A DNA stretch of 64,000 nucleotides. Origin: Oleispira antarctica RB-8 (GTDB taxonomy: Bacteria; Pseudomonadota; Gammaproteobacteria; Pseudomonadales; Oceanobacteraceae). The DNA is taken from positions 1,325,350 to 1,389,349 of the forward strand of contig FO203512.1 in assembly GCA_000967895.1 (NCBI GenBank), written 5' to 3'. A program made the translations under genes and the position numbers. The notes beneath the pieces are model-generated. The model worked only from the letters and a program-made list of their open reading frames with translations, was not told where the DNA came from and ran no database searches. Below, in pieces: positions 1 through 8,508 of the stretch (position 1 is its first letter; the number at the start of each line of letters is the position of its first letter).

Positions 1-968
1 ATTTAAGTTTTACCAAACGCAATATTAGTATGTGGATGGGAGGCGTTCCTGATTGTTATTTACTCAGTGAAAACGGTACTCAACTAAAATCGATACGCTC
101 TCAGCACTTACCTTTAGGGGTGCTTAGTACTGCGCAATTTGATGATGAAATGACCGAGCATTCGATGGATTTTGAAGACCGCTTATTTATGTGGTCTGAT
201 GGTGTTGTTGAGGCACGCGATGGCCATGGCAATATGTTTGGTGGAGAGCGTTTGCGGGCCGTTTTTGAGAATGATTTAGCTCCTGATTTATTATTTGAAG
301 CGGTTAAGGCCAGTGTCAGTGCTTTTGTTGGCGAGTCGGAAAAGGATGATGATACAACCATTATTGAATTAAAAATGGTGGGTGAAGAGGCACTGGAGAA
401 ATCAGAGTCGGTATCAGCTCAGGGAGCCGTCATGGCTCCTAGTGATTGGAAAATAGAATATGAACTCGGCGTTGATTCATTAAAGCACTTCAACCCACTG
501 CCTTTAGTCATGCATATAATGATGGAAGTCCCAGCATTGAGGGCCATGGGTGGGCAATTATTCACCGTTGTTTCAGAGTTGTTTTCTAATGCTTTTGAGC
601 ATGGGGTGCTTAAATTAGATTCTGCATTAAAATCAACATCTGCAGGCTTTACCGAGTTTTATACTCTGCGTGAGCAACGGTTAGCTGAGCTAACATCGGG
701 GTTTATTAACATTAGCATGAGTCATGTTTCCGAACATGGACGAACAGGTGTATTTAAACTTAGCATTGAAGACAGTGGTGATGGGTTTGAATATCCTACA
801 GAGGCTTATCAACATCAGTTGCAAATTAATAAAAAAACTCAAGGTTCTAATAAGTTTAGCGGTCGTGGCTTACCTTTGGTTTACTCTTTATGTCATTCAT
901 TAGAGTACATCGGGTGTGGTAATAAGGTAGTCGCAGAGATACACTGGCCACATAAAAATACTGCATAG
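1..968 (+). CDS. HsbR-like PP2C phosphatase / HATPase regulator, 5' partial
   Basis: The reading frame is open to the left edge, so the gene starts outside the window; the ATG at 30 is internal. The visible part begins inside a SpoIIE/PP2C-type phosphatase domain (GGVPD, then the metal-binding-like SDGVVEARD and DDDTT). It continues into a C-terminal RsbW-like HATPase domain with an N-box (ELFSNAFEHG) and a G1 box (DSGDGF). In Pseudomonas this pairing, with an N-terminal receiver, is HsbR, which receives phosphate from HptB and acts on the anti-anti-sigma factor HsbA to switch between swarming and biofilm. The HptB gene follows 16 bp downstream, which supports the assignment. The receiver domain cannot be seen here. 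Confidence 0.8.
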   Translation, partial: LSFTKRNISMWMGGVPDCYLLSENGTQLKSIRSQHLPLGVLSTAQFDDEMTEHSMDFEDRLFMWSDGVVEARDGHGNMFGGERLRAVFENDLAPDLLFEAVKASVSAFVGESEKDDDTTIIELKMVGEEALEKSESVSAQGAVMAPSDWKIEYELGVDSLKHFNPLPLVMHIMMEVPALRAMGGQLFTVVSELFSNAFEHGVLKLDSALKSTSAGFTEFYTLREQRLAELTSGFINISMSHVSEHGRTGVFKLSIEDSGDGFEYPTEAYQHQLQINKKTQGSNKFSGRGLPLVYSLCHSLEYIGCGNKVVAEIHWPHKNTA

Positions 969-984
969 AACTTAGGAGTTAGCC

Positions 985-1329
985 TTGGATAAAACCTCTC
1001 ATTTTGATACTGAAGCACTCGCGATGCTAGAAGAAATTATGGAAGATGAGTTTCCTGAATTAATTCAGGTATTCATTGCCGATTCTGATCCTAGAGTACC
1101 TGCCATGCAATCTGGATTGGATGAGCGAAGCAGTTCAATTCTCAGAGATATAGCTCATAGTTTTAAGGGCGCATCGAGCAATTTATCGGCTTTGCCTTTG
1201 GCTGACCTTTGCTTTCAAGTAGAAGAAAAAGCGCGAGATAATAACCTTGACGGTATACAGCCATTAATCACCGCGATTGATGCCGAATATCAATCGGTTA
1301 AATCTATATTAATGTCTCTAATTAAATAA
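985..1329 (+). CDS. hptB: Histidine phosphotransfer protein HptB
   Basis: A 114-residue single-domain Hpt protein. The phosphorylated histidine lies in AHSFKGAS, the usual HSxKG-type motif. The start is TTG at 985, chosen because AGGAG lies 7 bases upstream at 973-977. In Pseudomonas, HptB relays phosphate from hybrid sensor kinases to the receiver of HsbR, the product of the gene just upstream here. The pair sits directly before fliK, which fits a role in motility control. Confidence 0.85.
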   Translation: MDKTSHFDTEALAMLEEIMEDEFPELIQVFIADSDPRVPAMQSGLDERSSSILRDIAHSFKGASSNLSALPLADLCFQVEEKARDNNLDGIQPLITAIDAEYQSVKSILMSLIK

Positions 1330-1396
1330 ATTCTAATATTCTTATCGGGTTGGCCCATCCTTTGCTCTTATATAAGTAAGATCAATGGGAGCGATT

Positions 1397-2659
1397 ATGG
1401 AAACTCAACCAACTCAGCACGGTTTAATGCAAATTTTCTCTAGCCTAGGCTTGACTACGGATAATTCGTTAACGGCTTTAGAAGGACAAGGCGCTGAAGG
1501 TAAAGGCTTTGCCGGTTTACTTTCTGGGTATTTACCGAGCGATACAGAAGATTCTGCCGCTTTAACGGATGAGGGTTTGCCGCTGTTAGGACAAACGTTG
1601 CCGCTAGAAGTAATGACGCAGCCAATAGAATCACACAATCAGTTAACGGCTTCTCTTGCCAGCATTACCCCTTTCTCCGAAGAAAATCTTAATACTCTGC
1701 CTGCAGAGAACGATTCATCGACGCAGGTATTGGAAGAACAGGGTTTTTATGCACAATCTTTGGTTTCTAGTCTTATCGGTAATGCGGCTACTACTAGTGC
1801 AGGAAGTAGTGCCGAAAACGCTGCGACAGCAAAACTTACGAGTAATCTTGGCATGGCCGATAAATCGGCTAACGCGATTCATGCAATGCCTTTGCGTATG
1901 GGCACTGCAACTAATTCACCCGTATTAACGGCGAGTGAACTTGATGACATGGGGGACGAAACGACTGATCGTTTTCTTGGGTCGGAGCCTGCGGCGAGTT
2001 TGTCAAAACCTAAAAAATCATCGATGCTTGAATTATTTCCAACATCACAAACAGCTGCGCCACTTAACCCCCCAACTGCGATGGAAGCAAATGTTAGTTT
2101 AGCGCTTGCACTGAATGAAGATCCAGTCAGCCAGTCGCTAGATGAACTTATTGATGGTGAGGTGATTGAGAAGGGTGAACTTGAAGCAAAATCAAATACA
2201 TTAGAACGTAAGCAAGATGATCAAACGTTAAAGTTATCGAAGGGACAGCAAGCGTGGGGTGATGCGCTTGCCGAGCGAATCACGATGAATGCAGCCAAGG
2301 ACATTAAGCAGGTTACGATTCATTTAGACCCTCCTGAACTTGGCAGTTTAGAGTTGAAATTGCAGGTGAAAGACGATCAGCAAACTCAGGTGCAGGTGCA
2401 GGTGCAGAATCCACAAGTTAAAGAGGCATTAGAAAGCAGTGCTCATCGATTGCGCGATATGCTGGCCAGTCAAGGATTAGAGTTATCTGAGTTTGATGTG
2501 CAAACAGATTCGGGTCGGGGTGATCAGTCATCCTTCAATTCTGAAGAGCAAGGACAGGGGCAATCACCGGATTCTGACACTTCAGAAAATCCAGGTGAAG
2601 AAATCAGTGTAGAAATACCGAAAGCAAAAAATAATAACTTATTAGATACCTTTGTATAA
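1397..2659 (+). CDS. fliK: Flagellar hook-length control protein FliK
   Basis: FliK measures hook length and triggers the FlhB-dependent switch from hook to filament export. The first 270 or so residues are low-complexity (rich in Ala, Ser, Thr, Glu), as is normal for the FliK ruler. The C-terminal Flg_hook domain is recognisable around LDPPELGSLELKL and the following QVQVQVQNPQVKEAL stretch. An upstream in-frame ATG at 1385 exists, but GGGAG at 1387-1391 lies 5 bases before the ATG at 1397, so 1397 is preferred (420 residues). The acidic tail after the domain is family-typical. Confidence 0.88.
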   Translation: METQPTQHGLMQIFSSLGLTTDNSLTALEGQGAEGKGFAGLLSGYLPSDTEDSAALTDEGLPLLGQTLPLEVMTQPIESHNQLTASLASITPFSEENLNTLPAENDSSTQVLEEQGFYAQSLVSSLIGNAATTSAGSSAENAATAKLTSNLGMADKSANAIHAMPLRMGTATNSPVLTASELDDMGDETTDRFLGSEPAASLSKPKKSSMLELFPTSQTAAPLNPPTAMEANVSLALALNEDPVSQSLDELIDGEVIEKGELEAKSNTLERKQDDQTLKLSKGQQAWGDALAERITMNAAKDIKQVTIHLDPPELGSLELKLQVKDDQQTQVQVQVQNPQVKEALESSAHRLRDMLASQGLELSEFDVQTDSGRGDQSSFNSEEQGQGQSPDSDTSENPGEEISVEIPKAKNNNLLDTFV

Positions 2660-2691
2660 CTCCTCCCGATACCTTGTCTAAGCTGTCTATA

Positions 2692-2718
2692 GGGCCTGTT
2701 ATTAAACAATATAGGCCC
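2692..2718. repeat. Inverted repeat GGGCCT/AGGCCC between fliK and fliL
   Basis: A 6-bp perfect inverted repeat (2692-2697 and 2713-2718) around an A/T-rich loop. It has no T-run directly after it, so it is at best a weak terminator for fliK. It lies about 35 bp upstream of the sigma-54 type promoter of fliL. Confidence 0.35.
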
Positions 2719-2753
2719 ACAATTATCGCATCCATTTTTTTGACGCAAAAACA

Positions 2754-2769
2754 TGGCATGCGTATTGCT
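2754..2769 (+). promoter_or_regulatory. Sigma-54 (RpoN) promoter for fliLMNOPQR
   Basis: TGGCATGCGTATTGCT matches the RpoN consensus TGGCACG-N4-TTGC[AT] at every fixed position except one (T for C at position 6). The -24 GG and -12 GC have the correct spacing. The expected transcription start is about 20 bases before the fliL ATG at 2803. FleQ/RpoN control of early flagellar operons is established in Pseudomonas. Confidence 0.75.
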
Positions 2770-2802
2770 ATTTTTGACTATAAGTACCGGAGAACTGACG
2801 TT

Positions 2803-3330
2803 ATGGCTGAAGAACAAGATTTGACCCTCGATCAAGACAGCACTGAAGAAAAGGGCGGCGGTAAGAAAAAACTGATCATTATTGTGGTTGCTATAGTTTT
2901 GTTGCTAGCGATTGCGGTGGGTGTGACAATTTTTATGATGTCAGGTGATAGCGAAAATGGTGATGAAGCGGCTGACGGCGAAACCGGTGAAGTGGCTGAA
3001 GAAGTTATTAGCCCTGCACAATATATAAAAATGAAGCCCAGGTTTATTGTTAATTTTAATGTAGGTACTCGGCAACGATTTTTACAAACCAGTATTGAAA
3101 TTATGACCCGCTCGCAAGACGTTGCTGATGCGATTGAATTGCATAATCCTATGCTACGCAATGAAATCGTTCGCATACTATCTGAGCAAGATTTTAAACA
3201 TTTACGTACTCCAGAAGGTCGAGGTGAGCTCAAAACAATACTGCAGGATCAGTTAGTCGCGGTATTGAAGGCAGAAGCCGACATTGAAGGCATTGAGGCC
3301 GTTTTATTCACTGATTTTGTGATGCAATAA
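2803..3330 (+). CDS. fliL: Flagellar basal body-associated protein FliL
   Basis: An inner-membrane protein that surrounds the stator and stabilises torque generation. It has a short acidic cytoplasmic N-terminus, a KKK-anchored single membrane segment (about residues 24-45: LIIIVVAIVLLLAIAVG), an acidic linker and the periplasmic FliL domain. Frame-open sequence extends back to 2674, but that stretch crosses the sigma-54 promoter. The ATG at 2803 (MAEEQDL) follows GGAG at 2789-2792, so 2803 is the likely start (175 residues). It is first in the fliLMNOPQR operon. Confidence 0.9.
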   Translation: MAEEQDLTLDQDSTEEKGGGKKKLIIIVVAIVLLLAIAVGVTIFMMSGDSENGDEAADGETGEVAEEVISPAQYIKMKPRFIVNFNVGTRQRFLQTSIEIMTRSQDVADAIELHNPMLRNEIVRILSEQDFKHLRTPEGRGELKTILQDQLVAVLKAEADIEGIEAVLFTDFVMQ

Positions 3331-3340
3331 GGGAAGGCGC

Positions 3341-4309
3341 GTGCAAGACTTATTAAGCCAAGACGAGATTGACGCCCTATTACACGGCGTTGACGATGGA
3401 GATGTAGAGCCCGAATCGGATATCGATGCTGCGGGTGTTAAGGCTTACGATATTACCAGTAACGATCGCATTGTGCGTGGTCGTATGCCAACGCTGGAAA
3501 TGATTAATGAACGTTTTGCCCGCTATACCCGTATTAGCATGTTTAACTTTTTACGCCGCAGTGCCGATGTTGCATCGGGTGGCGTACAGATTATGAAATT
3601 TGGTGAGTATGTTCATACCTTGTATGTACCGACCAGTTTAAACCTCGTAAAAATTCGCCCATTAAGAGGCACTTCACTTTTTATATTAGACGCTAAGCTT
3701 GTTTTTAAATTAGTGGATAACTTTTTTGGGGGGGATGGGCGACATGCAAAAATTGAAGGGCGTGAATTTACGCCAACAGAAATACGTGTTATTCAATTAG
3801 TATTGGCGCAAGTCTTTAAAGATTATAAAGAAGCTTGGCACACAATTTTAGATGCAGATTTTGAATACGTGGGTTCTGAAGTAAATCCAGCGATGGCTAA
3901 TATTGTAAGCCCTTCTGAAGTGGTGGTAGTGAGTACTTTTCATATTGAACTCGACGGTGGCGGTGGTGATATGCATATTACGATGCCTTATTCCATGATT
4001 GAGCCGATACGAGAAACCCTAGATGCGGGGATGCAAAGTGATGTTGATGATGTTGATGATCGTTGGCAGCAATCACTGCGAGAAGATATTTTAAATGCCA
4101 AGGTTGCTGTGCATGGCACGGTGGTCAAGCAGGAATTAACTTTACGAAAAGTGGCTGCGTTGAAGACTGGGGATATCATTCCAATTGATATGCCAGAGTT
4201 TTTTACTCTGGAAGCTCAAGGCGTTCCGATGTTTAAGGGTAAGCTAGGTGTCTCTGATGAGAATCTAGCGGTTAAAATTGTTGAGCAAATAAACCATAGA
4301 CGACGCTAG
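3341..4309 (+). CDS. fliM: Flagellar motor switch protein FliM
   Basis: The C-ring protein that binds phosphorylated CheY. The N-terminal LLSQDEIDALL is the conserved CheY-P binding peptide. A CheC-like middle domain and a C-terminal SpoA domain follow (LGVSDENLAVKI near the end). The start is GTG at 3341 with AAGGGAAGG just upstream. At 322 residues it has the usual family length. It lies 10 bp after fliL and is followed by fliN. Confidence 0.95.
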   Translation: MQDLLSQDEIDALLHGVDDGDVEPESDIDAAGVKAYDITSNDRIVRGRMPTLEMINERFARYTRISMFNFLRRSADVASGGVQIMKFGEYVHTLYVPTSLNLVKIRPLRGTSLFILDAKLVFKLVDNFFGGDGRHAKIEGREFTPTEIRVIQLVLAQVFKDYKEAWHTILDADFEYVGSEVNPAMANIVSPSEVVVVSTFHIELDGGGGDMHITMPYSMIEPIRETLDAGMQSDVDDVDDRWQQSLREDILNAKVAVHGTVVKQELTLRKVAALKTGDIIPIDMPEFFTLEAQGVPMFKGKLGVSDENLAVKIVEQINHRRR

Positions 4310-4330
4310 TACGTTGTTAGGGGGAATGTT

Positions 4331-4942
4331 ATGAGTGATGACTCTCAAAACGAGAATGAAAACACACCAGAAAATGAAAGCGCTGCCGAAAATGAACAAA
4401 CGCCAGAGGTTAATCCTAACGACATCGATATTGATGCCTTAGTGGGTGATGTTGCTGCTGGGGTTGAAGATGCTAGTGAAGACGGTGTTAGTGAAGAAAG
4501 CAACGGTGATGAAGCGGTGACGGATGAATGGGCTGCCGCTATGGCAGAAGACCCTACAACGGAAGAGGCAGGTAATGTCGATGACGGTTGGGGGGATGCT
4601 ATGGCAGAGGAAGCTGATTCAATTAAACAGGCCAAATTAGATCCGCTAACGGATGAAGGTCAATCGGGCAGTGATCACCTAACCCCTGAATTGGATGTTA
4701 TTTTAGACATTCCCGTTTCTATTTCGATGGAAGTAGGGCGTACTGAAATTCCTATTCGCAACTTGCTGCAATTAAATCAAGGGTCGGTTGTTGAACTCGA
4801 CCGTCTCGCCGGTGAACCATTGGATGTTTTGGTTAACGGTACTTTGATTGCCCACGGCGAAGTGGTCATGGTGAATGATAAGTTTGGTATCCGCTTAACC
4901 GATGTGGTGAGTCAAAGTGAAAGAATTCAACGCTTACGTTAA
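4331..4942 (+). CDS. fliN: Flagellar motor switch protein FliN
   Basis: The C-terminal SpoA domain (about residues 120-203, LDIPVSISMEVGRTEIPI onward) is typical of FliN, the main protein of the lower C-ring. The protein is longer than most FliNs (203 residues) because of a strongly acidic, low-complexity N-terminal extension. That extension has two W-x-x-AMAE repeats (DEWAAAMAED and DGWGDAMAEE). It overlaps the start of fliO by 26 bases, implying coupled translation. Confidence 0.92.
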   Translation: MSDDSQNENENTPENESAAENEQTPEVNPNDIDIDALVGDVAAGVEDASEDGVSEESNGDEAVTDEWAAAMAEDPTTEEAGNVDDGWGDAMAEEADSIKQAKLDPLTDEGQSGSDHLTPELDVILDIPVSISMEVGRTEIPIRNLLQLNQGSVVELDRLAGEPLDVLVNGTLIAHGEVVMVNDKFGIRLTDVVSQSERIQRLR

Positions 4943-5381
4943 TAAAAAAGTGGTTCAGGGTTTTGGCTTTGTACTTTGTTGGATGCCTTTATGGCTTCAG
5001 GCAGAAGACGCTTTAACCCCTGCGCCCTTACCTTCTGACCCTATGTCGTCTATTGGTCGAGTTGTATTCACCCTAGTCGGTATGATTGCTTTGATTTTGT
5101 TCTTGGCTTACTTAGCCAAGCGCTTACAAGGTATGAGCCGCTCAAATGTGGGTGGGTTTTCTGGGCAAGGCAAGTTGATCAAAACATTGGCAACGACATC
5201 GATAGGATTAAAAGAAAAAATTTCTCTGATTCAGGTTGGAGAACAGCAGTTATTGATTGGTATTACGCCGCAGTCGATTCAGACGTTATTGGTGCTTGAA
5301 ACACCGATCGAGCAAGAAGACATCGAGCAGCAAACTCCCGTATTTCAAGCTATTTTAAAAAAGGCATTAAATAAGGCATGA
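4917..5381 (+). CDS. fliO: Flagellar export protein FliO
   Basis: A small membrane protein that helps assemble the FliP ring. It has a hydrophobic N-terminal segment (about residues 12-28), a second strong membrane segment (about 45-66, [19 protein letters not shown]) and a cytoplasmic tail with the usual GQGKLIKTL. The GTG start at 4917 lies inside fliN. Another GTG in frame near residue 12 is possible. Its stop overlaps the fliP ATG by 4 bases. Confidence 0.85.
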   Translation: MKEFNAYVNKKVVQGFGFVLCWMPLWLQAEDALTPAPLPSDPMSSIGRVVFTLVGMIALILFLAYLAKRLQGMSRSNVGGFSGQGKLIKTLATTSIGLKEKISLIQVGEQQLLIGITPQSIQTLLVLETPIEQEDIEQQTPVFQAILKKALNKA

Positions 5382-6121
5382 AATATTGTAGCGCTTTACT
5401 CTTATTCTTATTTCCAATCATTAGCTATGCCGATATTAATGCGCTGGGTATTCCGGCGGTAACGTTTCAACAAACGGATACCGGTGGTGAATATACGGTA
5501 ACGATTCAAATTCTAGCGTTAATGACGCTATTGAGTTTATTGCCAGCGATTATCATGATGATGACGGCGTTTACTCGAATCATTGTTGTGCTCGCTATTT
5601 TGCGTCAGGCTTTGGGCTTGCAGCAAACACCTTCTAACCAAGTCGTATTAGGTATGTCTATTTTTCTTACGGCTTTTATTATGATGCCAGTATTTGAAAA
5701 AGTGAATGAAGTGGCTATTCAGCCGTATCTTAATGAAACGATTAAACCTTTGGAAGCTCTAGAGAGAGCAACCGAGCCAATGAAAGAATTTATGTTGGCG
5801 CAAACCCGAGAAACAGATTTAAATCTTTTCGTTAGAATTTCGGGCCGAAAAGATTTATTAAGTCCTGATGAAACGCCTCTGCATATTTTAATTCCTGCTT
5901 TTGTTACAAGCGAACTAAAAACTGCTTTTCAGATAGGTTTTTTGTTATTTATTCCATTTTTGATTATTGACCTTGTGGTCGCAAGCATCTTAATGGCGAT
6001 GGGGATGATGATGTTATCGCCGATTATTATTTCGTTACCGTTTAAAATTATGTTGTTTGTATTAATTGATGGCTGGGCCTTGGTGATGGGCACCTTAGCG
6101 AACAGTTTTGGCACGATTTAA
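5378..6121 (+). CDS. fliP: Flagellar export gate protein FliP
   Basis: FliP, FliQ and FliR form the export gate of the flagellar type III secretion system. An N-terminal signal peptide ([18 protein letters not shown]) is followed by the conserved core: [20 protein letters not shown], the periplasmic loop, and the terminal helices ([20 protein letters not shown]). 247 residues is normal. The start codon overlaps the fliO stop (ATGA). Confidence 0.95.
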   Translation: MKYCSALLLFLFPIISYADINALGIPAVTFQQTDTGGEYTVTIQILALMTLLSLLPAIIMMMTAFTRIIVVLAILRQALGLQQTPSNQVVLGMSIFLTAFIMMPVFEKVNEVAIQPYLNETIKPLEALERATEPMKEFMLAQTRETDLNLFVRISGRKDLLSPDETPLHILIPAFVTSELKTAFQIGFLLFIPFLIIDLVVASILMAMGMMMLSPIIISLPFKIMLFVLIDGWALVMGTLANSFGTI

Positions 6122-6143
6122 TCGTTATGAATAAGGAGGCAGT

Positions 6144-6413
6144 ATGGGAGTAGAACAAATTGGTGATTTATTTTCACAAGCCTTATTTATTATTGTGACT
6201 ATCGTTTTTGTTATGGTGATTCCAAGTCTTGTGGTGGGGTTGGTTGTTGCAACGTTTCAGGCTGCCACCCAAATTAATGAACAGACCTTAAGTTTTTTAC
6301 CGCGTTTAATTATCACTCTTGTTAGTCTGATTTTCTTTGGTTCGTGGGCAGTGAATAAAGTCGTTGAATTCACGCTGGGTATTTATACCAATATTCCTTT
6401 TCTGGTGGGTTAA
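6144..6413 (+). CDS. fliQ: Flagellar export gate protein FliQ
   Basis: An 89-residue protein with two membrane helices and the family's central AATFQAATQINEQTLSFLP stretch. It wraps around the FliP/FliR core of the export gate. AAGGAGG stands a few bases before the ATG. It lies between fliP and fliR in the normal order. Confidence 0.95.
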   Translation: MGVEQIGDLFSQALFIIVTIVFVMVIPSLVVGLVVATFQAATQINEQTLSFLPRLIITLVSLIFFGSWAVNKVVEFTLGIYTNIPFLVG

Positions 6414-6424
6414 CGCTTTTACCT

Positions 6425-7204
6425 ATGCTGGAATTTACTGCGTTAGAATTAAATGGCTGGATTAGCCAATACTTTTATCCCTTCGCGCGCATTGCTGGTT
6501 GTCTTGGTGTAATGCCTTTGCTGGGCAGTAAATTGGTGCCAAGGCAGATTAGAATTTTATTATCTGTTTTTATTACTTTAATCATCGCCCCTTTATTACC
6601 TGCTATGCCCAATGTTGAACCCATGTCATTGGCGTCTTTTATTATTATTTTTCAACAAATGCTGATCGGTATTGTGTTGGGTTTTATGGTTGAAATAGTG
6701 ACCCAGGTTTTTGTTTTGGCAGGGCAGTTAATCGCTATGCAAACAGGCTTGGGGATTGCCACAACAGTCGATCCTGCCCAAGGGGTTTCTGTCGTGGTGG
6801 TCAGTCAATGGTTTCTATTTTTAATCAGTCTTACTTTTTTGGCGCTTAACGGACACTTGATTGTTATCGAGGTAGTGGTGGAAAGTTTTTACACGATGCC
6901 TATTGGTAGTGGTGCTTGGAGTGCGGACGATTATGGCAGAATGATACGTTGGGGAGGCTGGATGTTTGCTTCGGCCTTGGTGATTGCATTGCCTGCGTTA
7001 ACGTCGTTATTAATTGTTAACTTCGCTTTTGGCGTGATGACGCGAGCAGCGCCACAGTTGAATATTTTTTCTTTAGGTTTTCCTGTCACCATGTTGGTTG
7101 GTCTTGCCATTATTTGGCTAACAATTGGTCAGTTAGGGGAAAGCTTCCATGGGTTGTTAGAAACACTATTTGAGTTTTTACGCGCATTGATTCGAACGCC
7201 TTGA
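6425..7204 (+). CDS. fliR: Flagellar export gate protein FliR
   Basis: A polytopic membrane protein of 259 residues with six or so hydrophobic segments. FliR-type motifs include MPLLGSKLVPRQIRI near residue 30 and the GQLIAMQTGLGIATTVDPAQG region. It forms the single-copy top of the export gate with FliP5 and FliQ4. It sits 11 bp after fliQ and 45 bp before flhB. Confidence 0.95.
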   Translation: MLEFTALELNGWISQYFYPFARIAGCLGVMPLLGSKLVPRQIRILLSVFITLIIAPLLPAMPNVEPMSLASFIIIFQQMLIGIVLGFMVEIVTQVFVLAGQLIAMQTGLGIATTVDPAQGVSVVVVSQWFLFLISLTFLALNGHLIVIEVVVESFYTMPIGSGAWSADDYGRMIRWGGWMFASALVIALPALTSLLIVNFAFGVMTRAAPQLNIFSLGFPVTMLVGLAIIWLTIGQLGESFHGLLETLFEFLRALIRTP

Positions 7205-7249
7205 TCATGAAAATGATGAAAGTATTTAGCGTGTTATTGGAGCATTGAT

Positions 7250-8392
7250 ATGGCTGAAGAAGACAGCAGTCAAGAAAAAACAGAGGAACCCACCGAGCGG
7301 AAAATCCAGAAGTCGAAAGAAGATGGACAGACCGCTCGCTCAAAAGAACTTAATACAACGGCCATTTTATTATTTGGCGCGCTGGGCTTAGTTGCGTTTG
7401 GCCCTTATATGAGTGACAAGATTTATCACATTGCACGTTTCAATCTAGATGTAGAGCGGGCGGCTTTTTTTGATGTTAGCTATATGTTTAGCCACATGTC
7501 AGCTTCTATGTGGGAAGCGATTACAGCGTTGGTGCCTTGGTTTATTTTGGTATTAATTGCCGCATTTTTATCGCCTTTAGGCGTGGGGGGTTGGCTGTTT
7601 AGTACCAAGGCTCTAGCGCCTAAAATGTCACGTATCAGCCCATTAGCCGGTATTAAACGGATGTTCTCTGCTAATTCATTAGTTGAGTTGTTCAAAGCTT
7701 GGGGTAAGGTTTTAGTGGTGGGCACCTGTGCTTATTTTGTTATCGCATTTTATTTTCAAGATGCTATGGATTTGCAAAATGCAGCGGTGCGTCCAGCCAT
7801 TAAACGTTCGACCGAAATAGTCTTATGGGCAGCGGTTATCTTATGCGCTTCAACCTTGATTATTGCGATGATCGATGTGCCTTGGCAAATTTATAGTCAT
7901 ACCAAGAAACTGCGTATGTCTTTGCAAGAAATTAAAGACGAATTCAAAGATACTGAAGGTAAGCCTGAAGTGAAGGGGCGAATCCGTCAAATGCAGAGAG
8001 AGGCTGCTCAGCGCCGTATGATGGGCGCCGTACCGGATGCCGATGTGGTGATTACCAACCCAACCCATTATGCCGTTGCCTTAAAATACAGTGGGGGTGC
8101 AGGGGCACCGATTGTAGTGGCGAAAGGGATTGAAGAAACTGCGTTGAAAATACGTGAAATTGCCAAAGAACATAACGTTCCACAAATGGAAGCACCGCCA
8201 TTAGCCCGTGCTATTTATACTCATACGCGGATAGATGACGAAATTCCTGAGGGTTTATTTGTCGCCGTTGCACAGGTACTGGCTTATATTTATCAGGTGG
8301 ATCAGTATGCGAAAGGGCAAGGTGTTAAGCCTGATCGTCGTCCAACAATGCCTATCCCAAAAGACTTACGTGTTGATCCTAAAGCGAAGTAA
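7250..8392 (+). CDS. flhB: Flagellar export switch protein FlhB
   Basis: FlhB controls substrate specificity of flagellar export. The N-terminal membrane domain has four hydrophobic segments and the C-terminal cytoplasmic domain contains the self-cleavage motif NPTH at residues 270-273. The typical start (EKTEEPTERK) is present. 380 residues is normal. FliK, encoded at the front of this cluster, acts on this domain to switch export from hook to filament. Confidence 0.96.
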   Translation: MAEEDSSQEKTEEPTERKIQKSKEDGQTARSKELNTTAILLFGALGLVAFGPYMSDKIYHIARFNLDVERAAFFDVSYMFSHMSASMWEAITALVPWFILVLIAAFLSPLGVGGWLFSTKALAPKMSRISPLAGIKRMFSANSLVELFKAWGKVLVVGTCAYFVIAFYFQDAMDLQNAAVRPAIKRSTEIVLWAAVILCASTLIIAMIDVPWQIYSHTKKLRMSLQEIKDEFKDTEGKPEVKGRIRQMQREAAQRRMMGAVPDADVVITNPTHYAVALKYSGGAGAPIVVAKGIEETALKIREIAKEHNVPQMEAPPLARAIYTHTRIDDEIPEGLFVAVAQVLAYIYQVDQYAKGQGVKPDRRPTMPIPKDLRVDPKAK

Positions 8393-8442
8393 AACGCTTT
8401 ATTCAAAGGAAATGTATAAAAATATTCGATAAAACACGAAGT

Positions 8443-8458
8443 GTGCACCCTTTTTGCA
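8443..8458 (+). promoter_or_regulatory. Candidate sigma-54 promoter upstream of flhA
   Basis: GTGCACCCTTTTTGCA fits the RpoN pattern with correct GC-to-GC spacing (11 bp) and a good TTGCA, but the -24 GG is GT here. The 116-bp gap between flhB and flhA also has two more TTGCAC-type copies at one base too short spacing. FlhA begins a separate RpoN-dependent unit in Pseudomonas, which makes this plausible. Confidence 0.45.
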
Positions 8459-8508
8459 AACAGAGTCATTAACGTCAATTTTTTGCACTTTTTTGCACTA
8501 GGGTATTT

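Noticed and set aside
8461-8500. A second sigma-54 site before flhA (TTGCACTTTTTTGCAC)
   Set aside because: The GC-to-GC spacing is one base too short for RpoN.
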